Below, one piece after another: positions 1 through 8,641 of a stretch of DNA of 64,000 bases. The translations under genes were made by a program, and so were the position numbers. The stretch comes from Tengunoibacter tsumagoiensis. Lineage in GTDB: Bacteria; Chloroflexota; Ktedonobacteria; Ktedonobacterales; Ktedonobacteraceae. The notes beneath the pieces were generated by a model. That model did no database searches and was not told the DNA's origin. It was given only the letters and a program-made list of their open reading frames with translations. The DNA lies in NCBI RefSeq assembly GCF_003967535.1, contig NZ_BIFR01000002.1, positions 2,332,691-2,396,690 on the forward strand, read 5' to 3'. The first letter of the stretch is position 1. Each line of letters begins with the position of its first letter.

Positions 1-2
1 TG

Positions 3-80
3 ATTAGTTCGATTCTACTGGCAACGTTAGGACCTATTGTAGAACGCTTTGGTCTGACCGTTCGCGACGCCTTAAGCTAA
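3..80 (+). CDS. C-terminal end of a membrane permease-like protein (partial)
   Basis: Only the last 25 codons are inside the window, ending in TAA at 78-80. The tail reads as a hydrophobic stretch followed by GPIVERFGLTVRDALS. A final ‘G.R/LTVREAL’ segment after the last membrane helix is typical of FtsX/MacB-type ABC permeases in Chloroflexota, so that is the likely family. So little is visible that this remains a guess. A hairpin terminator follows about 40 bases downstream, which supports this being a real gene end. Confidence 0.4.
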   Translation: MSSILLATLGPIVERFGLTVRDALS

Positions 81-120
81 TCTACCTGAGCATCACTTAC
101 TATCAGAGACTGAGATCCAG

Positions 121-155
121 AATGGGTCAGTAACAATAAAAGTTACTGGCCCATT
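121..155 (+). terminator. hairpin terminator after the partial permease gene
   Basis: Inverted repeat with 14-base arms (121-134 and 142-155, one G:T-type mismatch) around a 7-base A-rich loop. It lies 40 bases after the stop at 80. The T-rich tail is weak, so termination is inferred from position and stem strength. Confidence 0.6.
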
Positions 156-212
156 CTTCATTCGTGAAGGCCATTAATAATCTCTATTTTTATAGCAATT
201 ATCTTCAATTGA

Positions 213-242
213 TTGACAATATTTAACAAAATATGGTACTAT
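213..242 (+). promoter_or_regulatory. sigma70-type promoter for the DUF4097-like gene
   Basis: TTGACA at 213-218 and TACTAT at 237-242 with an 18-base AT-rich spacer. The expected start of transcription is near 249, giving an untranslated leader of roughly 160 bases before the ATG at 408. No riboswitch was recognised in that leader. The 81-407 gap otherwise holds only the terminator above. Confidence 0.55.
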
Positions 243-407
243 ATCAATAGGATATACACAAATTCACATTTTTATTGGAGATTATTCACAACACAGGTGC
301 ATAATCTGATAGTACCATCAAACATAATGGTTGCCCTGGCTTTGGTTACTGTTTGACTGGTGATAGCTCTACAAATGGAAAAGTGTGTCAAAATGAAGGA
401 GTAAAAG

Positions 408-1094
408 ATGCAAACGCTTGTACAAAATCAGACATTTCCAGTTCATTCTCATCCTACAATCCTGGTGAAAAATACTGCGGGTTTTATCCATGTTAGCGTT
501 GGAAGCAATGAATATGTTGAAGTAAAAGCAACTACTCTGGTCAGAAATGATGCTATACCAGAGATTGTCATGCAAAATAATGATAATCGTGTAAGCATTG
601 AGGTGCGGTATCCTTCTTTTTCCCCAACAAAGCATCCATCTACCATCGATTTTGAAATACTTGTTCCCAGATTGGCCAATCTTCAGCTTTACAATACGGC
701 TGGAACAACGCTTATACATGAGGTTACTGGCGAGATAACGGCCCATGCGACAGCTGGTACTATCGAGGCCACTGGGATTACTTTACAGGGTCAGGCAAGT
801 ATAGAAGCTAATGCGGGCTCGATTCATTTTACTGGCTCGTTCAATCCAGATGCTCATTATACATTTAAGACAAATGCTGGAAGTATTGATGTAACACTAA
901 TAGATACTACTGTGCTGAAAGTCGAGGCAAAAACGAATGTTGGAAACATCTACAACGACTTTCCAGAGATACAACTTCAGCACAAAATGATGAGTTCACA
1001 GGGGCGTGGAACCATTGGTGTTGGTGCACCAGCTTATCTTGAACTTGTCAGTAATGTTGGAACCATTTCAATTCACAGAGCTGCTGTTTCTTAA
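408..1094 (+). CDS. DUF4097-family adhesin-like beta-repeat protein
   Basis: 228 residues, no signal peptide or membrane segment. The body is a series of short beta-strand repeats with recurring ‘TAGT/NAGSI/NVGTI’ steps (for example LYNTAGT, ATAGTIEAT, NAGSIHF, NAGSIDV, NVGNIY, NVGTISI). This is the pattern of the DUF4097 / putative adhesin beta-solenoid family. Such proteins usually sit next to membrane or regulatory genes and their biochemical role is unknown. The start is supported by a GAAGGAG site 8 bases upstream of the ATG. The family assignment rests on repeat pattern alone. No operon partner is visible, and the next gene is convergent. Confidence 0.75.
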   Translation: MQTLVQNQTFPVHSHPTILVKNTAGFIHVSVGSNEYVEVKATTLVRNDAIPEIVMQNNDNRVSIEVRYPSFSPTKHPSTIDFEILVPRLANLQLYNTAGTTLIHEVTGEITAHATAGTIEATGITLQGQASIEANAGSIHFTGSFNPDAHYTFKTNAGSIDVTLIDTTVLKVEAKTNVGNIYNDFPEIQLQHKMMSSQGRGTIGVGAPAYLELVSNVGTISIHRAAVS

Positions 1095-1230
1095 AATGTT
1101 CATCATAGTGTCTCCTTTACACCATTTATGATGCGCCCTCGTACATTCTCTGTTGCGTCTCGTAGTAGTAAGAAAAAAGGACGCGATTACCAGACACTCT
1201 TTGAGGCAGCCTGGCAATGCGATCAGGGCA

Positions 1231-1270
1231 TGCCAGCTCGCCACATTAAGCAGCGAGGTGGTAGCTGGCA
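1231..1270. terminator. hairpin between two convergent genes
   Basis: Inverted repeat TGCCAGCT...AGCTGGCA with a further CCAC/GTGG pairing inside. It lies in the 232-base gap between the convergent genes ending at 1094 and 1327. There is no clear T-tract, so it may be a bidirectional terminator or just a hairpin. Confidence 0.4.
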
Positions 1271-1326
1271 TCCCCAACAAGAGGAGTGTAGCTGCATCAG
1301 TTCGTAAATGAGAGATAACTCATAAA

Positions 1327-2592
1327 CTACGCAACCCAACCATTTGCGAGAAAAAGTAACGCATGAAAAGTAAAAAGAACGAGGGATGCTCCAATTATTA
1401 TACTTCTCAACCGTGGATTTTTTTGCGACCAAATTGCAGCAATGATAAATAAAGGAAATATAATCATCATGAACCGGGGCATTGAAGAAAGCGGATATCC
1501 AATGCCTTGAATAGGAGTGCTGAGCGAGCACATTAATAGAATTAATGCAAAAAATCTATAATGCCAGGGTAGCGTCTTCCATCCAACGCAGAGAGTGAAA
1601 ATAGAAAGAATAGTAAAAAACAAGTCCAACAGATTCGACTCAAAATGTTTATCTGGCTTAATAAATGACATAATATCGTTAATGATACCCTTCCAGGGAA
1701 AATCTAACATACGACCCCACTGATGTGCTTCCGTGACACTAAATTCAAACGGATTTCCAGTGATAATAGCAAGGTATACCATGTAGATCAAAAGTCCTAA
1801 AGGAACCAGGCATAAAGGCAATGTAGCATTGAAAAATAAACGCCAGTGTGCTAATAATGTCCTACGATAAGGCCAGAGATACTGTAGAAGAATAACTAAA
1901 AAGGGAATAACAAAGACAATCCCAAGCGCACGAGTTAAGCTTGCACATAGACCACAGGCTCCAGCCAGCCACCAATCCAGCGGTTTTTGACGTTCTAAAA
2001 AGAAAAACATCATCATACAGAGGAGAAAAAAAAGGGACTCGCTATAGCCAACAAAGAAAAAAAGGCCATAGGGATTAATAGCCAGTAATAACAACGTATC
2101 TCGTGCTATAGCGGATGTAAAATAACGAGAAACATTGTGATAGAGAAAAACTAAACCAAGTATAAAGCAAACATTAGCTACGATTAAACCTGTATAAAAA
2201 AGGGCTGTATACGGATGCGGAAAACTACCTCCAAATATATGTACCAGCAGTGGAAATCCTGGGAAAAAGGGAGTAAGAGAATTATCACTCTTCCAATAAC
2301 CAGCACGGGCAACATCTACAAATACTCCTACATCCCAATGATCCCAAAGTTTTATGCATTGTCTGGCTTGCGAAATGCAGATGAATGGATTTTCCCACCG
2401 TTTATCATCACTAGACCAGTAAGCAAAGACACCAGGACCGAGAAACGTACATGCTATTAAAATAAGACGGCTGATCAAAAATACCCAACTAGCTTCTATC
2501 CAGGCATTTTTCCAAAGTGAAGACTTCCTTTCTTTAGATGATAGTAAGGCTCCATCCATGGTTTTCGTATCTTTTATAGCGAAATTTTTCAT
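1327..2592 (-). CDS. PIG-V-like polyprenyl-phosphate-mannose-dependent mannosyltransferase
   Basis: 421-residue polytopic membrane protein with about nine hydrophobic segments. A short loop after the first segment contains WDHWDVGVFVDVARAGYW. This is followed by FFPGFPLLV, then NPYGLFFFVGYSESLFF and a charged ERQKPLDWW turn before SLTRALG. This series is the hallmark of the PIG-V (GT76) fold, in which the luminal W-D-x-x-x-Y/F loop and the S-x-x-R motif hold the lipid-linked mannose. The enzyme would act outside the membrane on a lipid or protein acceptor that cannot be named from sequence. The next gene upstream on the same strand is another lipid-linked-sugar transferase, but a terminator and more than 400 bases separate them. 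Confidence 0.7.
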   Translation of the reverse strand: MKNFAIKDTKTMDGALLSSKERKSSLWKNAWIEASWVFLISRLILIACTFLGPGVFAYWSSDDKRWENPFICISQARQCIKLWDHWDVGVFVDVARAGYWKSDNSLTPFFPGFPLLVHIFGGSFPHPYTALFYTGLIVANVCFILGLVFLYHNVSRYFTSAIARDTLLLLAINPYGLFFFVGYSESLFFLLCMMMFFFLERQKPLDWWLAGACGLCASLTRALGIVFVIPFLVILLQYLWPYRRTLLAHWRLFFNATLPLCLVPLGLLIYMVYLAIITGNPFEFSVTEAHQWGRMLDFPWKGIINDIMSFIKPDKHFESNLLDLFFTILSIFTLCVGWKTLPWHYRFFALILLMCSLSTPIQGIGYPLSSMPRFMMIIFPLFIIAAIWSQKNPRLRSIIIGASLVLFTFHALLFLANGWVA

Positions 2593-3009
2593 TTTTTCCT
2601 TACTTCTGATAAAAATTCTGAAATCTATTACAAATATTGATGATCTTTAATTTAAGAAGATGTAGTTTTTAGCTTTAATTTTCAACCAACAGCAAAAATT
2701 TATTAAAAGGTAGATAATACTATCGTTAAATTTTTGCTTACTATTCATGATAGCTAAAGAGTTTTTTTGTTTGTAACGATGAATATATACCTCTCCTAGA
2801 TTGCAGACTACATGTTCTTACTGTACCTGCATTTAAGTTTTTTTGCAAGCTTTAAGAAGCCTGAATAGTTCGTAATATACCCTTCTCATGCTTGATATGC
2901 TGAAAGGGATCATAACCGCACAACATATGCTTTAGACACAGCAACAAGCCGACCTCCTACTTAAAGTATAAATAGGAGGTTGGCTTGTTGCTATCTGGCT
3001 TTTTGTCTA
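2593..3009. other. AT-rich intergenic region, no gene seen
   Basis: The 417-base gap upstream of the PIG-V-like gene and downstream of the GT39-type gene holds the strong hairpin at 2942-2990 and AT-rich DNA. No open frame with a ribosome site or known motif was found. The promoter of the PIG-V-like gene must lie here but no convincing -35/-10 pair was identified. Confidence 0.5.
2942..2990 (-). terminator. long hairpin terminator after the GT39-type gene
   Basis: 18-base arms at 2942-2959 and 2973-2990 with a single G/A difference and a 13-base loop. It is placed about 20 bases after the stop codon of the glycosyltransferase gene (3010). There is no long T-run on the minus strand after the stem. 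Confidence 0.65.
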
Positions 3010-5316
3010 TCAGGAAGGTACTGAGGCACAATCATAGAGCTGCGTTCCGGATGAGCTTCCTCGGCTCTGGCTCTGCCACTGACTGGCTGGCACAATACGA
3101 CAATGGCTTGTCACCCAACCAGTCGCAACATTTGTACCAAAGGCTCCAAAATTAAAACCACCGCCTTGATTAGCGTTCTCACCTTCTGGCACCAGATCTG
3201 CAATGGCTTGATTGATGCGAGGTGAATTGAGCAAGAAGAAACGAATAGTGTTATCGTGAATCAGATTCTGAAGATCCTCAGTTGTAAGGATTGGATCTGA
3301 GCCGCCAAAGCCTCCCAATGCCATCACCGGCTTATTGGCCGTAAGGATAATTGGATCAGCAGTCGCAGAGCTCGGAGTGGCAACTAGAAACTTTGTATTC
3401 CCCTGATGAGCTTCCAGGTATGAGATTAAGGCTGGATCCGCCTGGGCTGATCCCCCACCCAGAAAACCACCAAATGCGCCTGCGAATGCGTTCAGGCCAG
3501 TTTGCTGATTGCCATCTCCACCACTTCCATTGCGACGACTCAGTCCATCTCCATTCCCGCCCTGACGTCCAAAACCAGCAGCACCAGATCCTCTACCATA
3601 TTGGTTCCCACCTGAAAAGGCTCGGACACCGACCCCACGAGCCTGATCATTCAACCCATTGGGGCCTGCTGTGGGAGCAGAGTTTTCGGTATTCTGAATC
3701 ACTGAGTAGCCAGACCAGATGGTAGGTGCCAATAAGAGCATGAAAAAACCTGCACTTACGACTGCGCCAGTCACTCGCAAGGAAGGGCCTGGTCTCGCTG
3801 ACACCCCTGTTCCTCTCCATGAGAGATCTGGTTTTAGCCGAACAACTATCAGCACGAGGGCTACAATGACGATCACCAGACCTATCAACGGGCTCATCCA
3901 TTGCGACCAATCGGGAAAACTGGAGAGCAGATAGATCTGTGTTCCAGCCGTTACAATGAATGCCAGAGGTAGCAGCCAACCACGCCACCCAACACGAAGG
4001 TAATCCTTCCACAGTACAACGGTTCCAATTCCCACCATTGCGGCCAATCCGGGCGACATTTCAGTCATATAATACTGATGGAAACTGCCATTGAGTGTAA
4101 AGAAAATGGTCATAGTAAGCAGCCAGAAACCCCATAATAATAATGCTAGCTGCTGCCTATCTGTCTGAAACCGAGGCCGACGCTGCCAGGCCAGAGCAAC
4201 GATCGCCAGCAGGCCAAAGGGGAGTAACCAGGCAATCTGAGGGCCCAACGAGGGGCCAAACAGACTAAGAGGACCAGAGGCCCCTCCCTGCATATATTGA
4301 TTGGCTAATTGTTCAATCTGCTGACGATTGAAGGTTCCACCAGATCCTGAAGGGATATTGTTTGGTTGAACTGTAGCTGCAGGGGTAGGAGTCGCAATTG
4401 CCTCTGAAGCAAACTCGGTCGTTCGATTGCCCACCCCACGATTACGGCCACCATACCCGTTGTTTCCTCCAATGTGCAAGCGATTTAAGCCATTATAGCC
4501 AAAAGCCAGACTGAGTTCGGAGTTATCCTTCGTCGATCCGACATAAGGGCGCTGACTGGCTGGAATCAGGTCGACTGTAGCCGCCCATGAGAGCGAGAGT
4601 AAGAGCAGTACAAGCAGGGCAACGGCAAGATGCCAGACGCGTGTCCAGATCTTTCCTGGCGCACAAAGCAAATAGGTTATGCCAAGTGCGGGAACGACGA
4701 GATAAGCCTCAGCCATTTTGATATTAAAACCAAGTCCAACAAATGCCGCACTCAAAAGCAACCAGCGAAGCTTTCCACTTTCAGCAGCTCGAATGACTGC
4801 CCAGGCCGCTAAGATCAGAACAAGAGCTAATGTCCCATCAATGGTATTATTGCGATCAGTCACAACACTGATCGGCGTCACAGCTAGCACCAGAGCAGCA
4901 ATTAAGCCTGCTATCTCTCCAAAGTGACGTCGCACAAGGAAGTAGAGTAACAGAACTGCAAGGAAGCCACAGAGAGCTTGTGGCAAGAAAATGCTAAACG
5001 GAGTAAAGCCAAAGATCTTTGTACTAATTGTCTGCAACCAGAAACCAACTGGTGGTTTATCTACAGTTACAAAGCCACCTGGATCAAATGAAACAAAGAA
5101 AAAATTATGGAAATTATCGGCCATGCTCCTTACACCAGCAGCATAGTAAAGGTTTCCATAACCGTTCTGTCCCAATTGAAAGAAATTCATAAACAGCGAG
5201 AGCAACAAGACTCCCCCTAAAGCAATCCTGCTCCACCAACGTGGGAGTTGTAGCCGAGGCACAGAAGGCAAGCTCGCCGGATTCTCTACAGTTGAAGCAT
5301 TGACAATATCTGCCAT
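3010..5316 (-). CDS. YkcB/ArnT-like membrane glycosyltransferase (GT39 superfamily)
   Basis: 768-residue polytopic membrane enzyme. After the first helix (about residues 30-48) comes a periplasmic-type loop with NLYYAAGVRSM and VSFDPGGFVTVDKPPVG. This matches the YkcB-type branch of the GT-C family, where the DKPP segment lies at the active site and sugar is moved from a polyprenyl phosphate. About ten more helices follow. Two low-complexity Gly/Asn/Arg-rich insertions are present, near residues 285-330 and 565-635. The C-terminal 130 residues (NTKFLVATPSSATADPIIL...) form the soluble YkcA/B-like C-terminal domain. The sugar and acceptor are unknown. The gene stands alone with a hairpin downstream. 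Confidence 0.8.
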   Translation of the reverse strand: MADIVNASTVENPASLPSVPRLQLPRWWSRIALGGVLLLSLFMNFFQLGQNGYGNLYYAAGVRSMADNFHNFFFVSFDPGGFVTVDKPPVGFWLQTISTKIFGFTPFSIFLPQALCGFLAVLLLYFLVRRHFGEIAGLIAALVLAVTPISVVTDRNNTIDGTLALVLILAAWAVIRAAESGKLRWLLLSAAFVGLGFNIKMAEAYLVVPALGITYLLCAPGKIWTRVWHLAVALLVLLLLSLSWAATVDLIPASQRPYVGSTKDNSELSLAFGYNGLNRLHIGGNNGYGGRNRGVGNRTTEFASEAIATPTPAATVQPNNIPSGSGGTFNRQQIEQLANQYMQGGASGPLSLFGPSLGPQIAWLLPFGLLAIVALAWQRRPRFQTDRQQLALLLWGFWLLTMTIFFTLNGSFHQYYMTEMSPGLAAMVGIGTVVLWKDYLRVGWRGWLLPLAFIVTAGTQIYLLSSFPDWSQWMSPLIGLVIVIVALVLIVVRLKPDLSWRGTGVSARPGPSLRVTGAVVSAGFFMLLLAPTIWSGYSVIQNTENSAPTAGPNGLNDQARGVGVRAFSGGNQYGRGSGAAGFGRQGGNGDGLSRRNGSGGDGNQQTGLNAFAGAFGGFLGGGSAQADPALISYLEAHQGNTKFLVATPSSATADPIILTANKPVMALGGFGGSDPILTTEDLQNLIHDNTIRFFLLNSPRINQAIADLVPEGENANQGGGFNFGAFGTNVATGWVTSHCRIVPASQWQSQSRGSSSGTQLYDCASVPS

Positions 5317-5750
5317 GCTAACCCTCTCCTTATATTAGATCCATATCAAAGTATGAGAAAATTCTATGCAAAGAATTTCCATACAGAATCCTAACTAAAG
5401 CTGGCATCGCTTTATACAATACAAACACACCATAAAAACTGCAAAGAAATATGCAATTCCTTTGCAGTGAATGATGTCGTCACTTCTCGTAGCGCTATGT
5501 CTGTATACTACAAGCAACTATAACGACCAGACCTCAATAAAAGTACAGACAATTGTAAATAAAGTATGAAGATATCTTTATGCAAACAGCTCTGCTTCGA
5601 GAGTAGCTATTCTCAAGCTATAACGGGCCGAGGCTCATTCTGCGATAGATAGATATTGGTAAGAGGGTGCATAATAGATCTATGGGTTCTTACTCAATGG
5701 TTCAAAAAGGAAAAAAATTGTGGTGTTGGGGGAGGGATAGGAATAGTAGC
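5317..5750. other. divergent intergenic region without a clear promoter
   Basis: 434 bases between the divergently read glycosyltransferase gene and the Pvc16-like gene. Apart from a perfect 9-bp dyad at 5439-5468, no recognisable element was found. The frame of the next gene stays open upstream to a GTG at 5667, but that stretch does not look like protein. Confidence 0.4.
5439..5468. promoter_or_regulatory. perfect 9-bp dyad, possible operator
   Basis: ACTGCAAAG at 5439-5447 and its exact complement CTTTGCAGT at 5460-5468, separated by 12 bases. It is 123 bases upstream of the glycosyltransferase start (5316). It could bind a dimeric regulator or form a hairpin. No regulator gene is adjacent. 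Confidence 0.3.
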
Positions 5751-6617
5751 ATGCTACGTGATATACATACAGCTTTACAAAGGTTATTTTATCAATGTGG
5801 AAATATCAGTCCACAAGAAGTCGATATTCGCTTTGATGCCCCGACACGCGAATGCATAGAGCAGCTCACACGTCCGACGATCTATCTCTTCCTGGTAGCA
5901 TTACAAGAAAATATTGGCCTCCGGCAGCCCAAATTCGAGGCAAATTATCAACACAATCGAACAGAGCGCAGGCCTATGCCCCGCCGTTTCGATCTTCGTT
6001 ATATGGTCTTTACACTCACTAGAGAGATTGAAGATGATCATCTTCTCCTCTGGAGAGCCTTATTAACGCTCATCCGTAATCCCTATATCCCTTCTGATCT
6101 GCTTTCGGACGAGCTGCGTCGCCTGAACCCTCCGCTTGTAACAAGGATCGAACAACGAGATGAGGAGCCGACTTTTTTAAACTTCTGGAATGCTTGTGGA
6201 ATCCCGCCTCGTCCAGCGCTTTCGTATATCATCACCATTCCTGTCAATAGTGAAGTACTTACTGAAGAGCCGCTAGTCCTTACCCATTCAACGCGCCCCA
6301 GTCCTAAATGGGCTGATCGACCACTTCAAGAAATCAAACAGCAGATTGGGGGGATAGTCCATGGTATGGATAGCGCCCCGCTTATGGGTGCCAGAGTAGC
6401 GTTAGAAGGGCGTGCCAATGAGAGCTGTATCACTGACCATGAAGGACGATTTAGTCTGCGTCATGTCCCAACCGGGCTGATCCGTCTACGCATCACACTT
6501 CCGGACCGAGGTCATAAAATTGTCCTTATTGAAGTACCATCAACCTCTACAGAAGCGCAAGATGGAGAGGTCCTTTATGACATTTTTCTTAAATCCAGTT
6601 CAACTCGAGAAGCCTGA
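5751..6617 (+). CDS. orphan Pvc16-like (DUF4255) protein with C-terminal carboxypeptidase-regulatory-like domain
   Basis: 288 residues from the ATG at 5751, chosen because MLRDIHTALQRLF is the usual family N-terminus. An upstream in-frame GTG at 5667 adds 28 unlikely residues. A GGAGGG lies 14 bases ahead of the ATG. Residues 1-170 match the DUF4255/Pvc16 N-terminal domain (DIRFDAPTRE, RRFDLRYMVFTLT, WRALLTLI). In contractile injection systems and tailed phages this protein caps the tail tube terminus. The C-terminal 80 residues (IGGIVHGMDSAPLMGARVAL ... TDHEGRFSLRHVPTGLIRL) form a transthyretin-like CarboxypepD_reg module. No sheath, tube, spike or baseplate gene is nearby, so the gene is an orphan here. 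Confidence 0.7.
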   Translation: MLRDIHTALQRLFYQCGNISPQEVDIRFDAPTRECIEQLTRPTIYLFLVALQENIGLRQPKFEANYQHNRTERRPMPRRFDLRYMVFTLTREIEDDHLLLWRALLTLIRNPYIPSDLLSDELRRLNPPLVTRIEQRDEEPTFLNFWNACGIPPRPALSYIITIPVNSEVLTEEPLVLTHSTRPSPKWADRPLQEIKQQIGGIVHGMDSAPLMGARVALEGRANESCITDHEGRFSLRHVPTGLIRLRITLPDRGHKIVLIEVPSTSTEAQDGEVLYDIFLKSSSTREA

Positions 6618-6692
6618 TATGTTATATCAAGCTCCTTCAAGTTCTGACTTCAAACAGCTTTCACTCGTGAAGACATGTTTTGAAATGTTTCT

Positions 6693-8486
6693 CTAGCCAA
6701 GAGATGCATGCGCCTGGGCCTCTCTTTTTGCATCTTCACTGGCAGGTGCTTTCGGGCGATGTAACAAAAAGGCGATCAAAGCGGCCAGAACACCACTTAG
6801 CGCAAAGATTGATGCAGACCACCAGGCGCTCTTAAATGAATTTGTGACCTGATCCAGAAACTCGGCTGAGATCTGATCGCCCAATACCTTGAGATCGCTT
6901 CGAATCGCCTCTCTAGTTGCAACTGGGACCTGTGGCGGAAGCTTATCAGCCAGTTTTGTGAGATCAACGCTCTGGGTTGTCGAACCGCTACTTCCAGCTT
7001 CAGATGTTTGATTACTGGTCGTATGAGAATTCTGCAATCCTGTGATAATACCGCTGCGAAGCTGCTCAGGCAAGGCAGTATGACTGTTCACAATAGCTAC
7101 AGAATGCGTCTGAGCTGTCTGTAAATTTGGTGTAAGCGTTCCTGTAAAAACGCTAATCAGAACAGCCACCCCCAGTGTAAAACCAATCTGGCGGAACGTA
7201 TTAAAAACGCCGCTGGCAACCCCGAGCTTGGCGGGAGGCACTTCGGAAAGTGCAATAGCTGGTTGGCTCTGGAACAGCATGCCCATGCCAAGGCCCAGGA
7301 AGATACTGCGCCATGCTACATCAATATAGGCAGTGTCAGAGTTGATAAAGCACAACAAGACAAAGCCAATCGTAATAGCCACCATACCAATAATCCCCAT
7401 AATGCCAGGATTGACGCGGTGACTCAAACGGCCACTAAGAGCCGACACAACAAATGCAGCCAGTGGGACCGGCAAGAGAGCATAAGCCGCATGTAATTGA
7501 TCGTATCCACGGGCATTAATAAAATAGAGCACCAGAATTAAAAATGCTCCCTGAATAGCAATGCCAAATAAGAACATTGTCAGATTGGCGCCGGTAAAAC
7601 TTACAGCCTTAAATAAAGCAAAATCAATCATAGGATCTGCCTGCTTTATCTCCACAATCCCAAAAGCTATCAGAGAGATTACAGTCAGCCCGAAGAGACT
7701 TAAAATAGGAAGGGAGGCCCAGCCCCAGGCATTGCCCTCAATAATTGCCAGCACCACACAGAAGATAGCAAGCGAAAGTGTCAATGCCCCAAGAATATCA
7801 ATGTGCTTGCTCACTCGGATATCGCGCGTCTCTGGTACATTTAACCAGACCATGATCAGGCCTATCAAGCAGAAAGGCAGATTCACAAAGAAGATCCAGC
7901 GCCAATCAAAATTCTCTACCAGGAAGCCACCAAGAATAGGGCCAACAGCAGCAGCCAACCCGGAAAGGGCTCCCCAGACACCAATCGCAGCACCCCGTTG
8001 CTTCGGAGGAAAGATAGAAATGATGATAGCCAGACTAATTGGATTCAGGCCCGCTGCCCCAATCGCCTGCAAAGCACGAAAAGCAATGAGCCAGTTAATG
8101 GCTGGCAGTCCCGTCAGGCTACCAAAGGTCTCTGCTAATGCACAGAGCAACGAACCAATACTAAAGATAATCATACCAATCATAAAAAGGCGTTTACGCC
8201 CATATTGATCGGCAAAACGGCCAACAGTTATAAGAAGAACAGCAAAAACCAGGTTATATGCATTTAACGTCCAACTTACTGTAGGGAGATCCGTTTTAAG
8301 CGCACTCTGAATCGAAGGAATAGCAATATTAACAATCGTAGCATCTAATAATGCCATAAAAAAACCAAATACGAGAGAGATAAGAACTATCCAGGGTCGT
8401 ATAGGTCTACCGTGCACCATCAATGCGGAGGAAGAAGCAGTCTGCTTTTGCTCCTGTTGCCCAACCACCTGCTGTATCTCTTGCAT
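6693..8486 (-). CDS. MFS multidrug exporter, DHA2 (EmrB/QacA) type
   Basis: 597 residues with about 14 membrane helices, the drug:proton antiporter-2 layout. Motif A (GRFADQYGRKRL) follows helix 2. An antiporter motif C-like region (SGLAAAVGPILGGFL) and the D1-type ALLDATIVNIAIPSI at helix 1 are clear. A soluble loop of about 100 residues (SHTALPEQLRSG to FLDQVTNSFKSAW) sits between the last two helices, as in many actinobacterial and Chloroflexota DHA2 pumps. The substrate is unknown. No regulator is adjacent. It resembles the second DHA2 pump at 14989 only at family level. Confidence 0.85.
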   Translation of the reverse strand: MQEIQQVVGQQEQKQTASSSALMVHGRPIRPWIVLISLVFGFFMALLDATIVNIAIPSIQSALKTDLPTVSWTLNAYNLVFAVLLITVGRFADQYGRKRLFMIGMIIFSIGSLLCALAETFGSLTGLPAINWLIAFRALQAIGAAGLNPISLAIIISIFPPKQRGAAIGVWGALSGLAAAVGPILGGFLVENFDWRWIFFVNLPFCLIGLIMVWLNVPETRDIRVSKHIDILGALTLSLAIFCVVLAIIEGNAWGWASLPILSLFGLTVISLIAFGIVEIKQADPMIDFALFKAVSFTGANLTMFLFGIAIQGAFLILVLYFINARGYDQLHAAYALLPVPLAAFVVSALSGRLSHRVNPGIMGIIGMVAITIGFVLLCFINSDTAYIDVAWRSIFLGLGMGMLFQSQPAIALSEVPPAKLGVASGVFNTFRQIGFTLGVAVLISVFTGTLTPNLQTAQTHSVAIVNSHTALPEQLRSGIITGLQNSHTTSNQTSEAGSSGSTTQSVDLTKLADKLPPQVPVATREAIRSDLKVLGDQISAEFLDQVTNSFKSAWWSASIFALSGVLAALIAFLLHRPKAPASEDAKREAQAHASLG

Positions 8487-8641
8487 GAAGCTTCCTTTTC
8501 TGAAGTATGAAAAAAGTAAAACTACTCTATCCTACGCTTCTTGATGTATAACGAAAGGAGAATAGCCATAAGCGGAATCCAAAAAACTCCACAAATGTTA
8601 TCATACAGGCTAGTAGCAAAGTTAGCAATAGGAGCAAGAAG

